Positions 1-13,406 of a stretch of DNA of 53,272 nucleotides are shown here, piece by piece; position 1 is the stretch's first letter; every line of letters starts with the position of its first letter. Made by a program: the position numbers and the translations under genes. The notes beneath the pieces were generated by a model, which did no database searches, was not told the origin of the DNA, and worked only from the letters and a program-made list of their open reading frames with translations. Source of the stretch: Perkinsus olseni (taxonomy: Eukaryota; Perkinsozoa; Perkinsida); assembly GCA_013115125.1 (NCBI GenBank), contig JABANN010000204.1, positions 1 to 53,272 of the forward strand, read 5' to 3'.

Positions 1-149
1 TGGAATTGGGAAGACAGCGCCCTCAGCGATCTTGCGTAGGTCGAGGTATTGAGCGCTTCGCTGATTCCTCACACGAGCACTTTCGTGGCGCGTGACGGAA
101 TTTGCCTTTTCATTCGCACCTCCCGACTCAACTGTTTTTCCTTTCGAGA

Positions 150-2716
<2,567 letters not shown>

Positions 2717-3125
2717 TGTTTTTATGGTATAGATGTTGGAGAGTCTTTGCAGTCCAGCTCAACGCGGAATGCGAGGATGACTGTTTTCTGTAGTAGGTGT
2801 AGTTTTTTAGGGTGCGGAACATGTGTGTGGGGATCATCTTTCTTGGTAGTTTTCGGTTTCAATCAGCTTGGGTTCTTGTGTTCTGGCCTGGTCTTTGATG
2901 GTGATGCGAGAATGAGAATCAATTAGGGTAGTAATGCCAATTAAATTGGCCAACACGATTCGATTAAGATGATGATGGTTTTAATGAGGCGAAGGGGTTG
3001 TTACGCTGAGTATGAGTTGGTACTTTCTCACTTTCTCCTTTCCCTCGATCATCAGAGGATTTCAATCGGTTTCAGCCCTCAGCACTCGCCCTGTTGTCTC
3101 AGTTGTTTAGCACTTCCTCTTCCCC
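2717..3125. other. Intergenic region between adenosine kinase and the lipase gene
   Basis: About 410 bp holding the 3' flank of the kinase and the 5' flank of the next gene, both on the + strand. No convincing ORF, RNA gene or repeat seen. Confidence 0.6.
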
Positions 3126-5385
3126 ATGAGCATGTCGATTTTCGGCGAAGTCACTTCTGATTCTACTTGGGTGAGTTGGACGACCTATTGCGTCCCCTCT
3201 TATTTTGTTCGCGAGTATTTGCCGTTGGAAATACTGCTGGGCAAGTGAGTATTTTATTTTGCGTCTTTTTAGTTAATAGCAATCGCGGTATTGCTGGGCC
3301 TCGCGGTTCTGATCGAGCAAGTCTTGTACGACACTTTCTACAAGAAAATTGCTAACTATAGGACAGGCGAAATGAGGAGGAAAATTGTCCCTGCTAATTT
3401 CAACGCCCATCCTCACGCCCTTCAAGGTAGTGGTTGGTGTTGGAAGCCGGGATCGAACCGGGGACCTTTTGATTGCAGGTTTACTGCCTGAGCTAAGCCC
3501 TGCTTCACCTTTGAAAGGGACTGCTGGGCTTTATTCTTTGAAGTCCACTGGCGACAAGATATTCTGGGAGTAAGTTTATTCGACCGAGCTTCTCGCTGCA
3601 GATAAACACGCATTCAAAGTCCTCGAGAGAGCACAGAAAACTCTTGAAATTGTCGTAAAATTTTGCATTTTTCAAAGTAATTCTTACAACAGAATCTCGG
3701 CAATCTTTCGTGTGATTTCAGTATTATGTACTCTTTTTCAGGACCTTCGTTCCAACCGGTGTTGCCCACCCTAAGGGAGTGATCGTCTTATGCCATGGTT
3801 ATGCTGACCACTCGGGCTTCCACATATTCAATGACGCTCGCATGTTCTGCGAGAAGGAGAAATACGCGTGCGTGCTGTTCGATCAGGTTATACCAAAATT
3901 TCGTGAAATCGTGACTTACACTACTCGCTTCAGGTCGGCTCAGGGCGCTCGGACGGTCTTCAGGCATATGTCGATGACTGGTTCAAATACTGCCAACTCG
4001 CCAAGGAGTTCATCGATGAATTTGTAGGCTCCTGGGATTGAACCCGCGACCTCGGTTGATTGCCCGTCGATGCAGGTTCTGGGAAGTTTTGTACCATCTC
4101 TAGCGGAGCGAAGCCAGCATTTGCCATTTTATGGTTACGGCCATTCGATGGGGGGTGGCCTCGTAGCATCGCTGTCTATTCTGCATCCCACTTTATTCGA
4201 TGGAATTATTCTCCAAAGCCCGATGTTGAAGGTGAGAAATCGATCGTCCGGGCGTGCGCTTTTCACATGACGGTGTGTTAGATACCTCAAAGTATGCATC
4301 CTTCTTGGATTGTTGAGGAGTTGCTGAGAGGTCTTGCTAGGGTTGCTCCCAAGGCCCCCATAGTAGGGATAATTTACGGAAAAGTTGGTATGAGTGCATG
4401 CACGCTTGTTTCAGGTTCCGACGAAGAATCTAGGCGAGGTCATGTACCATCATAAGGATGCGGTTCACTATTCTGCCAAGTACAATCTTTTGGTGTACCG
4501 CGGGAAGCCTCGTCTGCGTACGGCCCTTAGCTTACTACAGGGACAGGTAATATAATGGATGGAGCAGGGATCGAACCCGGGCCTCTTGCTACGCCCTAGT
4601 GGCTAAAAAATTTTCACACTTTTTGTCATTGGCGTTACTCTTGCCGAAAGTGGAGCTTCCGCCTGATGGGTTTTCTGTTTCCGGATTGTCGATGGCGTAG
4701 CGGGTCTATTCTTGCGAGCTCGTTCGCGTTAGTAGCCGTCGAGCTCCACATGAGGCCAATCTCAAATGCAGAGAGAGGGCTTCTCACGTCAGCCTTTCGA
4801 TCAGGATTTCGTCAGCGCAAATTTCAAGTCTGTGACGACACCTTTTATTGTGTGCCACGGAGCAGCTGACGAGATCACCGATCCTCACGCGGATGTCGAA
4901 TTGTAGGGAAAGGGGCGGGGTCATTGGCAGGCAGGTTGACAGAGTTTGTGCTCCCATGTCTCCGTACAATGAGCGCACTCTGAAGTTGGTGAAGGTGGTG
5001 ACAGGGCAGTCTACGTGTCTGTTAATGTCGTGCACAACCTCTGGATTCCTTTACCTTCGGCCTCCTCGTTATTGGATCATTACTAGAGCGGCGATGACAT
5101 TTTTTCACTTTATTGTAGGTACAATGAATCGCCAGCTCAGAGCAGGTCGCGAGTTTGCCTGTATCCGGGTCTGAGGCACTACATTACGGGCATGCAGGAG
5201 CCGGAGGAAACTCAGAAGGTCATAATGGAAGGGGCATGGTTATTGATGGCGGGCTTTAGAGTTCTCGCGCGCCACGAAGTTATATTTGTGGTAACTTTGG
5301 GAGTGTTTGGTAGGTGTTCAACGACATGTTCGATTGGATTGACAATCGGACTGAGGAGGTGAATAAGGAGTACAAGCAAGAGTGA
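3126..5385 (+). CDS. Monoacylglycerol-lipase-like alpha/beta hydrolase with N-terminal membrane anchor, 11 exons
   Basis: Serine hydrolase of the monoglyceride lipase/lysophospholipase family, releasing fatty acid from mono- or lysolipids. Exons: 3126-3170, 3273-3426, 3479-3569, 3742-3886, 3934-4023, 4076-4231, 4282-4362, about 4415-4546, 4793-4902, 5119-5218, 5314-5385; about 391 aa in consistent phase. Exon 2 encodes a hydrophobic segment (LIAIAVLLGLAVL, about residues 16-33), which would anchor the catalytic domain to a membrane; classical MGL lacks such a helix. Motifs in order: VLCHGYADHSG (oxyanion-side HG), VGSGRSDG, nucleophile elbow GHSMGG, acid CHGAADEITDP, and catalytic His in GLRHYI. 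Three introns (3427-3478, 4024-4075, 4547-4792) contain antisense tRNA-like sequence. Fold assignment firm; exact substrate is inferred. Confidence 0.9.
3441..3500 (-). repeat. tRNA-like sequence spanning intron 2 and the start of exon 3 of the lipase gene
   Basis: On the - strand it reads as a degenerate tRNA: a box-A-like TAGCTCAGGCAG at about 3484-3495 and a perfect box-B-like GGTTCGATCCC near 3450-3461. The stems do not pair well enough for a working tRNA. The splice acceptor at 3478 falls inside it, so its 3' half is intron and its 5' half encodes the first residues of exon 3 (LLPELSPA). Confidence 0.7.
4026..4075 (-). repeat. tRNA-like 3' half making up the 52-nt intron 5 of the lipase gene
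   Basis: Nearly the whole intron 4024-4075 reads on the - strand like the anticodon-to-T-arm half of a tRNA (box B CGGGTTCAATCCC). The flanking exons join in phase 0 across it, so its intron status is well supported. Confidence 0.65.
4559..4606 (-). repeat. tRNA-like sequence in lipase intron 8
   Basis: Read on the - strand it has a box-B-like GGGTTCGATCCC and a TAGCCACTAGG box-A-like stretch. A potential acceptor (CCCTAG) lies 53 nt from the donor at 4547, the same length as the two other tRNA-like introns of this gene, although the acceptor that keeps frame is at 4792. Confidence 0.6.
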
Positions 5386-5758
5386 AATCTTGCAATCTTG
5401 TTACTTCTTGCAAACACTTAACGCAAGCATGGATTCTGTTCTGTTCCTGTGTGTACGACGTTCCTTTCTGCCACTTGGTGGCGTATCGCAATTTGTGTAT
5501 CGTGAAGCTCTCCTCTAGCGGAGCGAAGCGTTTGTCGTTGTTGAAGATTTGTCTTGCTACTGAAATACCGTGCGGAGATGCGCCGCTTGTTTGTCACGTA
5601 CTCATCCTGGGTTTCGTTGAGAGGTTCTGGTGATGTTGAGTTATATCACAGCCGTCTTAGTAGAGAGGAGGATCTTTGTTCTCCGATAGTTCAGGAGCTG
5701 GCTAGAATTTCCACATTCCGTTGAAGCGAAGAGACCATAGGCAGCAGTTTGTTTAAAT
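5386..5758. other. Intergenic region between lipase and MDR genes
   Basis: About 370 bp. It contains a GGAGCGAAGC motif near 5519 and, near 5387, the reverse complement of the ATTGCAAGATT stretch found in two MDR introns. No gene seen. Confidence 0.6.
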
Positions 5759-8700
5759 ATGACAACAGAAGGTGAAATTGAAGGAGAAATCGTCAGCGAC
5801 CGTCCTGCGTTACCTAAGGAGATGGACGCATTCTACTGGACAGGTTTTGGTGGTCCTGAGGTTTGCAAGGTGATAGCAATGGGCGTGGGAAGGTGACTGG
5901 AAGGTTGGGAATGTCTTCGAGTAATAGGTTTTCTTGACGCTACTAACTTCCGTTAAGGCTCTTGTCAGAAGAGTGTGGCAACTGAGAGCGTACGTGGAAA
6001 TAACTGATGGCACTGATTGACAGGAGTGTGCATGGGTTGAATATGCCCAGTTCGAGTTGTCGTTGGTTCGGATTCGGTACATGTTAGGGTGTCATTTTGC
6101 AGGTTGGGAAGCTCCCGCTGCCAGGCTCGCCGGGTCCTCATCAGCTTTTGGTAGTAGCTGTATGATTTGGGAGAAAGTTGGTATGGTTTGGTGTGCAGGT
6201 GAAAGTACATTATGCGTCCCTGAATCCGGCAGATTATCAGCAGCGTAAAGGCGAAGCGAAGCACCTTTTGAAGTACAAGTTTCCGAAAGTACTACAGTCG
6301 TTCGACTCGCCCGCTTCGTAATCTCTTTGCTTTTCGTTTTTCCCTCGGATGAAAGATACTGTGTCGAGCTGTGGCGGAGCGAATCGTTCTTGGTAGGTAT
6401 TCGGATTCGACTTCTCAGGGGACGTTGTGGAGGTGGGAAACGAAGTAAAAGATTTCAAAATCGGCGAAGAGGTGAGGTTATTAGCGCTCGCCCGCGTGAC
6501 CGATTTTCCGTCTAATTGATAGTCTGCTAGGTTTTCGGTATGGTGGCTGGTGTCAGGACAGGGACGGCCGCGGAATATGTGAGTTGAGGAAATGTAAGTA
6601 TCGTTAAGATTGCAAGATTTGTTAGGTTCTAGTTGATGATTATGTTTGTGCGTTGAAGCCAGCGGAGATTCCTCACCATTTGGCCGCAGCAGTGCCGTTG
6701 GTGGGGATAACGGCTGAGAAGGCTTTGAAGAAGTGCAAAATTAACGACATGCATCGGGTAGTAGGCGTAGGGAAGGGTTGTTGGAATTTTTACAGCGTAT
6801 CTGAGGTCGACTCTGGCGGAATCCAAAAGGACTTTGGTACATACGGCTACGAACAGTTATTATCAAGAGCTTGTTCGAAGAAGTCATTAGTTTTAGAATT
6901 GCAGTGGGAGAGGTTGATTCGCTGCAATCCTCCGACGAGTTTTGCGAGAAGTGCTTTACTGTGCATCGCTTGAGCTGGATCTGAGCGCACTGAGAGGAGT
7001 GGCTGCGCACTCTTCTTGCCGCGGCAAGTGCTGACGGGAAATGCCGTCTATCGCTTCGAATGGAGTGTAGTTCACCGGACAGCACTCCCATCGGTGCTCG
7101 AAATCTTTCTCTGGTCTCCGTGCACTCCTGCGCGAAAAATAGAACATGGCCGGTTCGACCGTCGTTTCCCTTCTACAAAATGGGCGCATACCATAACATC
7201 CCCAAATTCCCTTGGAAAGCTGTTGCTGCTCAGCCGCCGTATGCTTAGCAATATGATGAACGAAACGCCCTAGAATGATACCGAATTTGACGACCTCTCA
7301 CGAAGGGGGGTTTCAAACCTCGCACGTCCGGCAATTCCCCCATAGTGATTTCAAAGGTGGAAAAGTTGATGTGTTCACGTCGGGAGCTACTATCACAAGG
7401 ACTAGATATGAGGATAGGTTTCGTGTGCATAGCAAGCTGGCACGTACAGTAACGAGGCTTTGGCACGACAAAGGACGTGAACGGGCCAGAAAACGCGTTG
7501 CGGACCTTCCTATGGTCTCAGTGCTATAGGGCGCTGTAGAGTGCGAGCGGGGCCGGGAGTTTCCATGTGAACTTAAGACAGAGCGAGAAGAATGCTCGAG
7601 AGACGAACTCGAGGTCGTTGCTGAGAACAGCTTTCCCGAATTCATTCTTCCGGAGGGATGACGGAGAAGCCGTCTGGTGGCGCATGTTAATATTATCAGG
7701 TTCTTATCACAGGAGGCTCCGGCGGGGTCGGGTCGATAGCGGTACAGCTGTGCAAGGCGGAGTTCGGCATTGAGTGGGTGGCCACTACCAGCAGTGAGGA
7801 GAGTCGAGGCTTGGTGGAAAGCTTCGGCGCTGACGAGGTAAGTTTGGTTGCTGATGATGAGGAGTCCAGTCGACCTTTCGTTCTGAGAAGTTATTCGTGT
7901 ACAGTTTTTCATCGCTTCAACAGCTCTGGCTCGTGAGAGACCACCGGGGGTCGTTTTTCAGCCGAACGCGATTGAACAGAGGCGGTTGAGAATTGCGAGC
8001 CTTCCCAAGGTTGGAGTGGTGTTCAGGTCTTTGACTATGAATGTAACGACCGGCGCTGGGCCGAGCAGTTCGACAGCGGCACATGGCGGCATGTTTATGA
8101 TGTAGTATTCGACACTCAGGGCGACTCCAAGCAGGCTGTTCTGTTGCTGGGAGGTGAGACTTAGGAGGGGGGATGGTAGTAGTGAGAGGTGGGTCATTTC
8201 ACTCGAAGTCAATGTTGCCATAGCGGATAGACTTTCTTTTTTCTCGCCACAAACACCGTGGCGAGGAGACGGTTCCGTACTCGAAGGAAACCTCTCCCTG
8301 AGAGGGCATACTGGCATACCGACTCGGTATTACCGAGTCTCTCTCCGAGAGAAATTGGAGAGAGACTCTCTCCGATTTCCTTGCCATTTCTTTCCGATTT
8401 CTTACTGATTTCTTTCTCGTTACTTCGCGTTCCTTTCGTCCTTCTCCAACAGCTCCGCGGTGATGGCTACGTTATTTGGGAGAGGAAGAATGAGTCTAGT
8501 GTGATATAAATCGTTATTCTGTTTAGATAGCACCGACGGGGAAGGCCCAAAAGATGCAGGTGGGATGGTATCAATTGTGGATGGTCCAAGTGCCGAGGCT
8601 GCACTTGAATGGCTTAAAGAGTCTGGCACGGAGGTGAGCATTGAGGAAATGCAAGATTGCAAGATTTCTGGAATTCTTGTGGTGCTTTTTTTCAGCCAAA

Positions 8701-9544
8701 GCATTCATACATCACCTCATTTTTGGAGAACTTCTCGTGGCTGTGGGATTCGGTGAATGGCGTGCGATCGATGCGGAAGAAGGCGAAGGGCAAGTGAGTA
8801 GCGCTCGCCCTTTCGATCGATTTGTACTTGAGATGTTCTTATTTTGCAAGGTATTGGACTGTGATCGGAACTGGCGACGGTGACGCGTGTCGGCGGCTGG
8901 CGACCATGCTTGAGTCGAAAAGTATCGTTCCTCACATCGATGGAGTGTAGGTAGCTGTCTTTCGTACACTTGTAGTATTTGCAAAATCCTCGATGAAGCT
9001 CTCGCTCGCCCTGCATATGATTCGAGCGCTTTGTGATTTTCCGGGGATGTCAGGTACCCGTTGGCCCAAGCAAAGGACGCTTTAGCGAGGGTTGAGAGCG
9101 GTCGGGCGAAGGGAAAGGTTTTGATAGAAGTAAGGTTCGATGACTTTTCATTTGGGCATGAAATCGCTCACTCTGATGGAGCGGGCTAGGGGCTCCTATC
9201 CTCTGCTCCAGGGTTTGATGTTGTCTACGGGTTGTTCGTGTTGTTAGGTCATTCCCGATGCGAAGGCGACTTTTGTTGAGACAGATGCCTCGATGGAAGC
9301 GGTTGAAGGGTCGAGTGAGCCTCAGGCTAGCTCCCCGGCTGAGGAGAGGGTAGAGGTTGCCAAGGAGGCTGCGATGGAGGCCGAAGAAGCGGTGAAGAAG
9401 TCGGAGGTTGAAGCGAAGACTTCGAAAGAAGCTGCTCAGACGGGATTGAAAGATGCCGCTGAGGGAGTTTCCAACGCTGAGGCTGCCGCTGAGGAAGCGG
9501 AGAGCGCGGGAGCGGCAGTTGAACGGCGGGAAGAGCGGCTTTAG
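5759..9544 (+). CDS. Quinone-reductase-type medium-chain oxidoreductase (MDR) with charged C-terminal extension, 13 exons
   Basis: NAD(P)H-dependent oxidoreductase of the zeta-crystallin/quinone oxidoreductase branch. Exons: 5759-5869, 6103-6159, 6199-6288, 6397-6471, 6531-6578, 6626-6757, 7700-7837, 8027-8153, 8527-8633, 8696-8793, 8851-8946, 9054-9129, 9248-9544; 483 aa in frame. Motifs: GFGGPEV at the start, YASLNPADYQ, GFDFSGDVVEVG, VFGMVAG, AAAVPLVGITA, and the nucleotide-binding GGSGGVGSIAVQL in exon 7; the family ending PLAQAKDALARVESGRAKGKV is split over exon 12. No zinc-ligand cysteine loop is seen, fitting the zinc-free branch. The last exon adds about 95 residues rich in Ala, Glu and Lys, likely helical or coiled coil, not part of the family fold. 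Introns 4/10 and 5/9 resemble each other pairwise. Substrate unknown. Confidence 0.9.
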
Positions 9545-9875
9545 ATGTCATCGAACGATGTATTTACTGACATTCACAGGCAGATGTTCGGGCCCTGAGT
9601 TTCTTTATTTGTTGGAGTTGTCGCGTTGTGAAAGGTAGTGGGCGGAGAGCAGAGACAGTTGACGAGGGGGGATTGATGTTGTTGAGCTTCTCTCTCTGTT
9701 TATATGATGATCTCCTCGGTGCAGCTGCTCACGGGGGTTGTCGCGCTACTTAACGGGTGAGTTAAATGGTATCTAGTGTGGGACTTGAATCTGAGCCTTT
9801 CGGATAGTGAGGTTTGGCGGTGGCTCTCCCGAGCTCGACTGTGTGCCTTGGCGGTTAGTCGTCTCTCAGGTTCTC
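9545..9875. other. Intergenic region after the MDR gene
   Basis: About 330 bp between the MDR stop and the next start; nothing recognisable beyond possible untranslated sequence. Confidence 0.5.
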
Positions 9876-12639
9876 GATGGCGGCGGCGAGTAACCCTCAG
9901 GGCATGTACGCGAAATATTTCCGGCGGATGGAGAAGGTCAAGAAGGCACATGATGCCAGTCTGAGGTGAGCTTGAAGGAAGGATTCGGTGGAAGAGTCCA
10001 CTGAGCAGTGTGTCAGGACTTTGCAAGCCCGAAGCGCCAATCGGGCTGGATCTCACTACGCGATGCAAGTGGTGGCCTGCTCCGGTGTTAATTGCGATAA
10101 GTTCGACAGGGAAGAATGGCGAGGGGATTTCCGAGGCAAGGTGAATCAAGATTACAAGTAGGTGGCCGCCGCTTATGGGTGGGCCTTCCGGATTCGCCTC
10201 TTGTGCGCGGCCAGCGGGGTCGTGTATGAGCTGTTGTTCCTCGGAATCGCTGCCGGCGAGTCGCCGGTTGTGGAATTCTGCAGTTTCTTTTCTTCAAAGA
10301 AATTCTTATTTGTTTTCTATGCTCGTTAAAACTCTATTTTTTCTTATCGGTTGAATTATCTACTTCTCAATCGTCAATTCCGATGAATTCCATCGCAACA
10401 GGGATTCAAGCCTGCTGGTCCTCTGCTCGCGTCCGTTCGAGTCGTCTCGTCATGAGTCGCGGTGGCAGATTGTCCTTCACCAAAGGCGGTATGTGCTGCC
10501 GTACAGAGTCCTTTACTTTCCAAAACGACGCGTTCGTGAGGACAGACTGCGCTCAGTGCGAGCGCGGCGGCACTGGTCCTAGCGATATGACCGAGTTCAA
10601 GGCTCACCCGGGCACTAAAAAATACATGTATGAAAGTTCGAAAGTCTATGACCTTGATGGGGCTTACACGAAGTCCATCGTGAAGAACACAATTTGGTCT
10701 TCGGAGGTGATGAACTAGCTTGGCCTGAGTGCTCTTTGTACTGTGCCATGTATGTTGGTCGATTTGGCGATGTCTTTGTCGTTGAACTTGTTGTGTGCTC
10801 TGAATTCCCGAAGGCTCCAGCTGGTTTTCAGCATCAAATCCGTACCAATGCGAGCCGCTCACGAGCCACTGTGCATCCTCCTTTCTACTACCACCATCTG
10901 TGTTGCTGTAAGAAGAACTTACACAGGGCTTGGTGGTCGCGAGGGAGGTGTGAGGTTCGCCGTTGATTATGATGCCGAATTGGAGAACCCAAGTCTTGAG
11001 CTCACGTACGCCTGCGGTGGGAAAGGCGGATACGTCAGGTTGACGCAGTTTGATGAGGTCTTCGAGAGAGATTTTGATTCGGACGATAGCGACGACGAAG
11101 CCGCCCTTGGTTACCTCGTAGACTCCCAAATTCAGAAGAACAGTCTCTTACAGAAACTACGCAGCTTTACAAAGCGAAGATCTGCTCACATGGAGCAGCT
11201 TGAAAGCACTGAGAATGATACCAGAGAAGACCGGGGTCATCGCCAATTTTTTTACGAACCTTGGGGTATGGGGATTAGTATATACGATATGCGAGACGTT
11301 GATGAAGAGGAGCAACCCGATGGTGCCTCGGACGATAAGAAAAAGGTGGACACGAGACTGCGCTTCACGCCAGTTAGTGAGTCTACTGAGGAACAAGTTA
11401 TGAAGAAGTTCAACGAAACGTGCGGGGAGAAGTACGGCCAGATTGGAGACGATGCCGTCCTGCTTCTACTGCCAAAAGTGACTGATGACCTCTTATACTT
11501 GAGCTTTTTAGGCAAGGTTTCGGTCTTGGCCAGAGGTGAGTCATTCGCTGGGTAGGGCACTTCAAGGTTATAGAGTGAATACAAAGTTCCCAATTTTCAA
11601 AAAATTGACAATTTTGAAAATTTTCATTCATTTTTCATGGGCAGCGGTGTTGTTGTTGCTGGCAGCAGCTTGCTGCCGCTCAGTTGACCGCAACGCAGAC
11701 TGAGAATTACTGGAGGACATAATAAATTATTATTACACTTGTAGTTTCTTGAGTTTTCCTAATTATTATTAATGATTAGGAAAACTCGATGAGTAATTAA
11801 GAAAGTACAAGTGTGATGAGTAATTAGTGAGTTATGATGAAACGGTTTCTAGCGAAACGCTAGAAGACGAAACGCTTTGTGCACGCGTGCTGCACAAAGT
11901 TTAATTGTCGCGCTCGGCGCCACGGAACAACTGTCCCAATCACTGGTGGGATTGGCTCCGGACATCGGTCTCGTAGCTATTGGCAACCTATTATGCGTTC
12001 TGCCATATTGAGCTCTTGGCACAATGGCAAATTGTGTCATCGTGTCTCCACTAGTCTCCACTCGCTCCTTAGTCGTCATGAGCTTTATCACACTGGCCTT
12101 TTGATCAGTCATTGGTGGGTGCAAATCTCTAAAATTTTCATACCACTCCTCCGTGAATTCGCGCCATGCTTATTGGAATTCCTCACATAACGAGCATCAA
12201 CTGATCGCTGGGTGTTTCAGGGCAAGCTCCTTTCCCTGTAGGGAGATTTTACTTGGATGGTAACGAGGGAGTGACGTTCCGTGGCGAAGGGGGCCCGGAG
12301 TCGACCATCACGCTTGGTGAAAGGGGAATGAAAACTGTCGTCAGCTTGAGTCCGTGGACGAATGCTGATACGAACGATAGGCTTATCAACGAGCTGGCTC
12401 GAGATGCGCTAAGGAATGTTTCTGTTTTCCGGGAACCTTGGAGGGCCTTCCTGAGGGAGTATGGCAGGCTGTTTAATAATGGTACAACGCCGGACTCCGA
12501 TAGTTTTATGGAGTTCTCCTGGAGAGAGGAGGATGATACCTGGGTCACCAAGGTCGATCGCGATGAAAGACGACTGGTTAGAATGCCCGCCCGCCCTCCC
12601 ACTTCTAAGAGGGTTCGACAGATTCCCCTATCTTTGTAG
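9876..12639 (+). CDS. Unrecognised multi-exon gene (possibly two genes)
   Basis: I do not recognise the product. Well-supported pieces: an N-terminal exon from 9876 (MAAASNPQGMYAKYFRR...) spliced at about 9965/10017 to an exon with TLQARSANRAGSHYAM ending near 10140-10157; an exon around 10694-10850 (FGDVFVVELVVCSEFPK); a long exon from about 10926 to 11535 with an acidic patch DFDSDDSDDEAALGY and the block FYEPWGMGISIYDMRD; and a final exon 12216-12639 (VGRFYLDGNEGVTFRG...). The last two join in phase across intron 11536-12215. Joins between 10157 and 10926 are tentative. No catalytic motif, transmembrane segment or signal peptide is obvious. The - strand ORF over 10374-11129 is judged a shadow. 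The first two exons could be a separate small gene. Confidence 0.45.
11735..11814. repeat. AT-rich foldback in an intron of the unrecognised gene
   Basis: Arms ACACTTGTAGTTTCTT...GAGTTTTCCTAAT and ATTAGGAAAACTC...GAAAGTACAAGTGT are reverse complements apart from a small insertion. Two further short palindromes follow (TCTAGCGAAACGCTAGA at about 11848; CTTTGTGCACGCGTGCTGCACAAAG region at about 11873-11900). Confidence 0.7.
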
Positions 12640-13406
12640 GTCAGTAGTGTCTAAGAACGAACAGAGAGCTGTCACTTCTCGTTCTATGGCGACGTGAAAG
12701 AGTTTTCTTGTTTTCTTTGTGTGACGATGTGTTGTTTAGGACCATGTCTATGATTTTACCCATTCCCCGTGGTCCCGTCTTTTCAATCTGGCGGGAACCA
12801 CCAAGTGCCGACTGTGATCGTGTCGATGTACGTACGACCGATGGCATCGCTCATGATGTGCCGTCACAGCCCGCATTTCCGGGGTGATACGTGAACGTTG
12901 AAGCCCCCATCGGGTTTTCTCGGTGCCCGCCTGGAACGGCTGACACTCTAAGGAACGCAGATGATATACAACTTTACTATGCAGTGGAATGCGGAGTACC
13001 ATGGTTATGTTCGGGATATCAGAAAACTGGAGACGTTCCGAGGATCCGTCGTACTCGTCGGACGGGCTGCGGTGTGATGCACTGTCTCGACTTGAGTCAA
13101 GTCACTTGACTTGACCGCTGCAGCACTGTCGATCATCTGGGGTACTGGATGAGATAAAGGAAGCTTCTGTGCTAGGCAAGCTTTTTGATATCTATCTGAT
13201 TGCCCAGCATGCCAACGCTACAGAGAGTCTCCAACTGAGCACATCGGCAAGAGTCTAAGCCGGAACCGTAAGCGTTGGACTATAAACTCACATACACGAG
13301 GAATCGGTGTACCGGTCGTTATTGGTGTTAAATATGACGGGGTTTTTCTGCGGACTGGATGCCTTCTGGTTGCCACTTAGCTGGCATTTTTCTAGCGAAG
13401 GACAGC
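12640..13406. other. Region between two unrecognised genes
   Basis: About 770 bp without a convincing gene. It holds a short palindromic stretch, GTCAAGTCACTTGAC, near 13098. Possible additional exons of either neighbour cannot be excluded. Confidence 0.4.

Noticed and set aside
5870-6102. Extra MDR exon reading TLLTSVKALVRRVW
   Set aside because: Joining 5869 directly to 6103 gives the family sequence GGPEV...LPLPGSPGPHQLLV without a gap; the extra block would break the alignment.
7313-7912. 199-aa - strand ORF within the MDR gene
   Set aside because: It overlaps MDR exon 7, whose nucleotide-binding motif is on the + strand, and the rest of the 942-bp intron; no domain seen.
10374-11129. 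251-aa - strand ORF
   Set aside because: It lies opposite + strand exons that continue in phase into 11536-12639, has no recognisable domain and a composition typical of a shadow frame.
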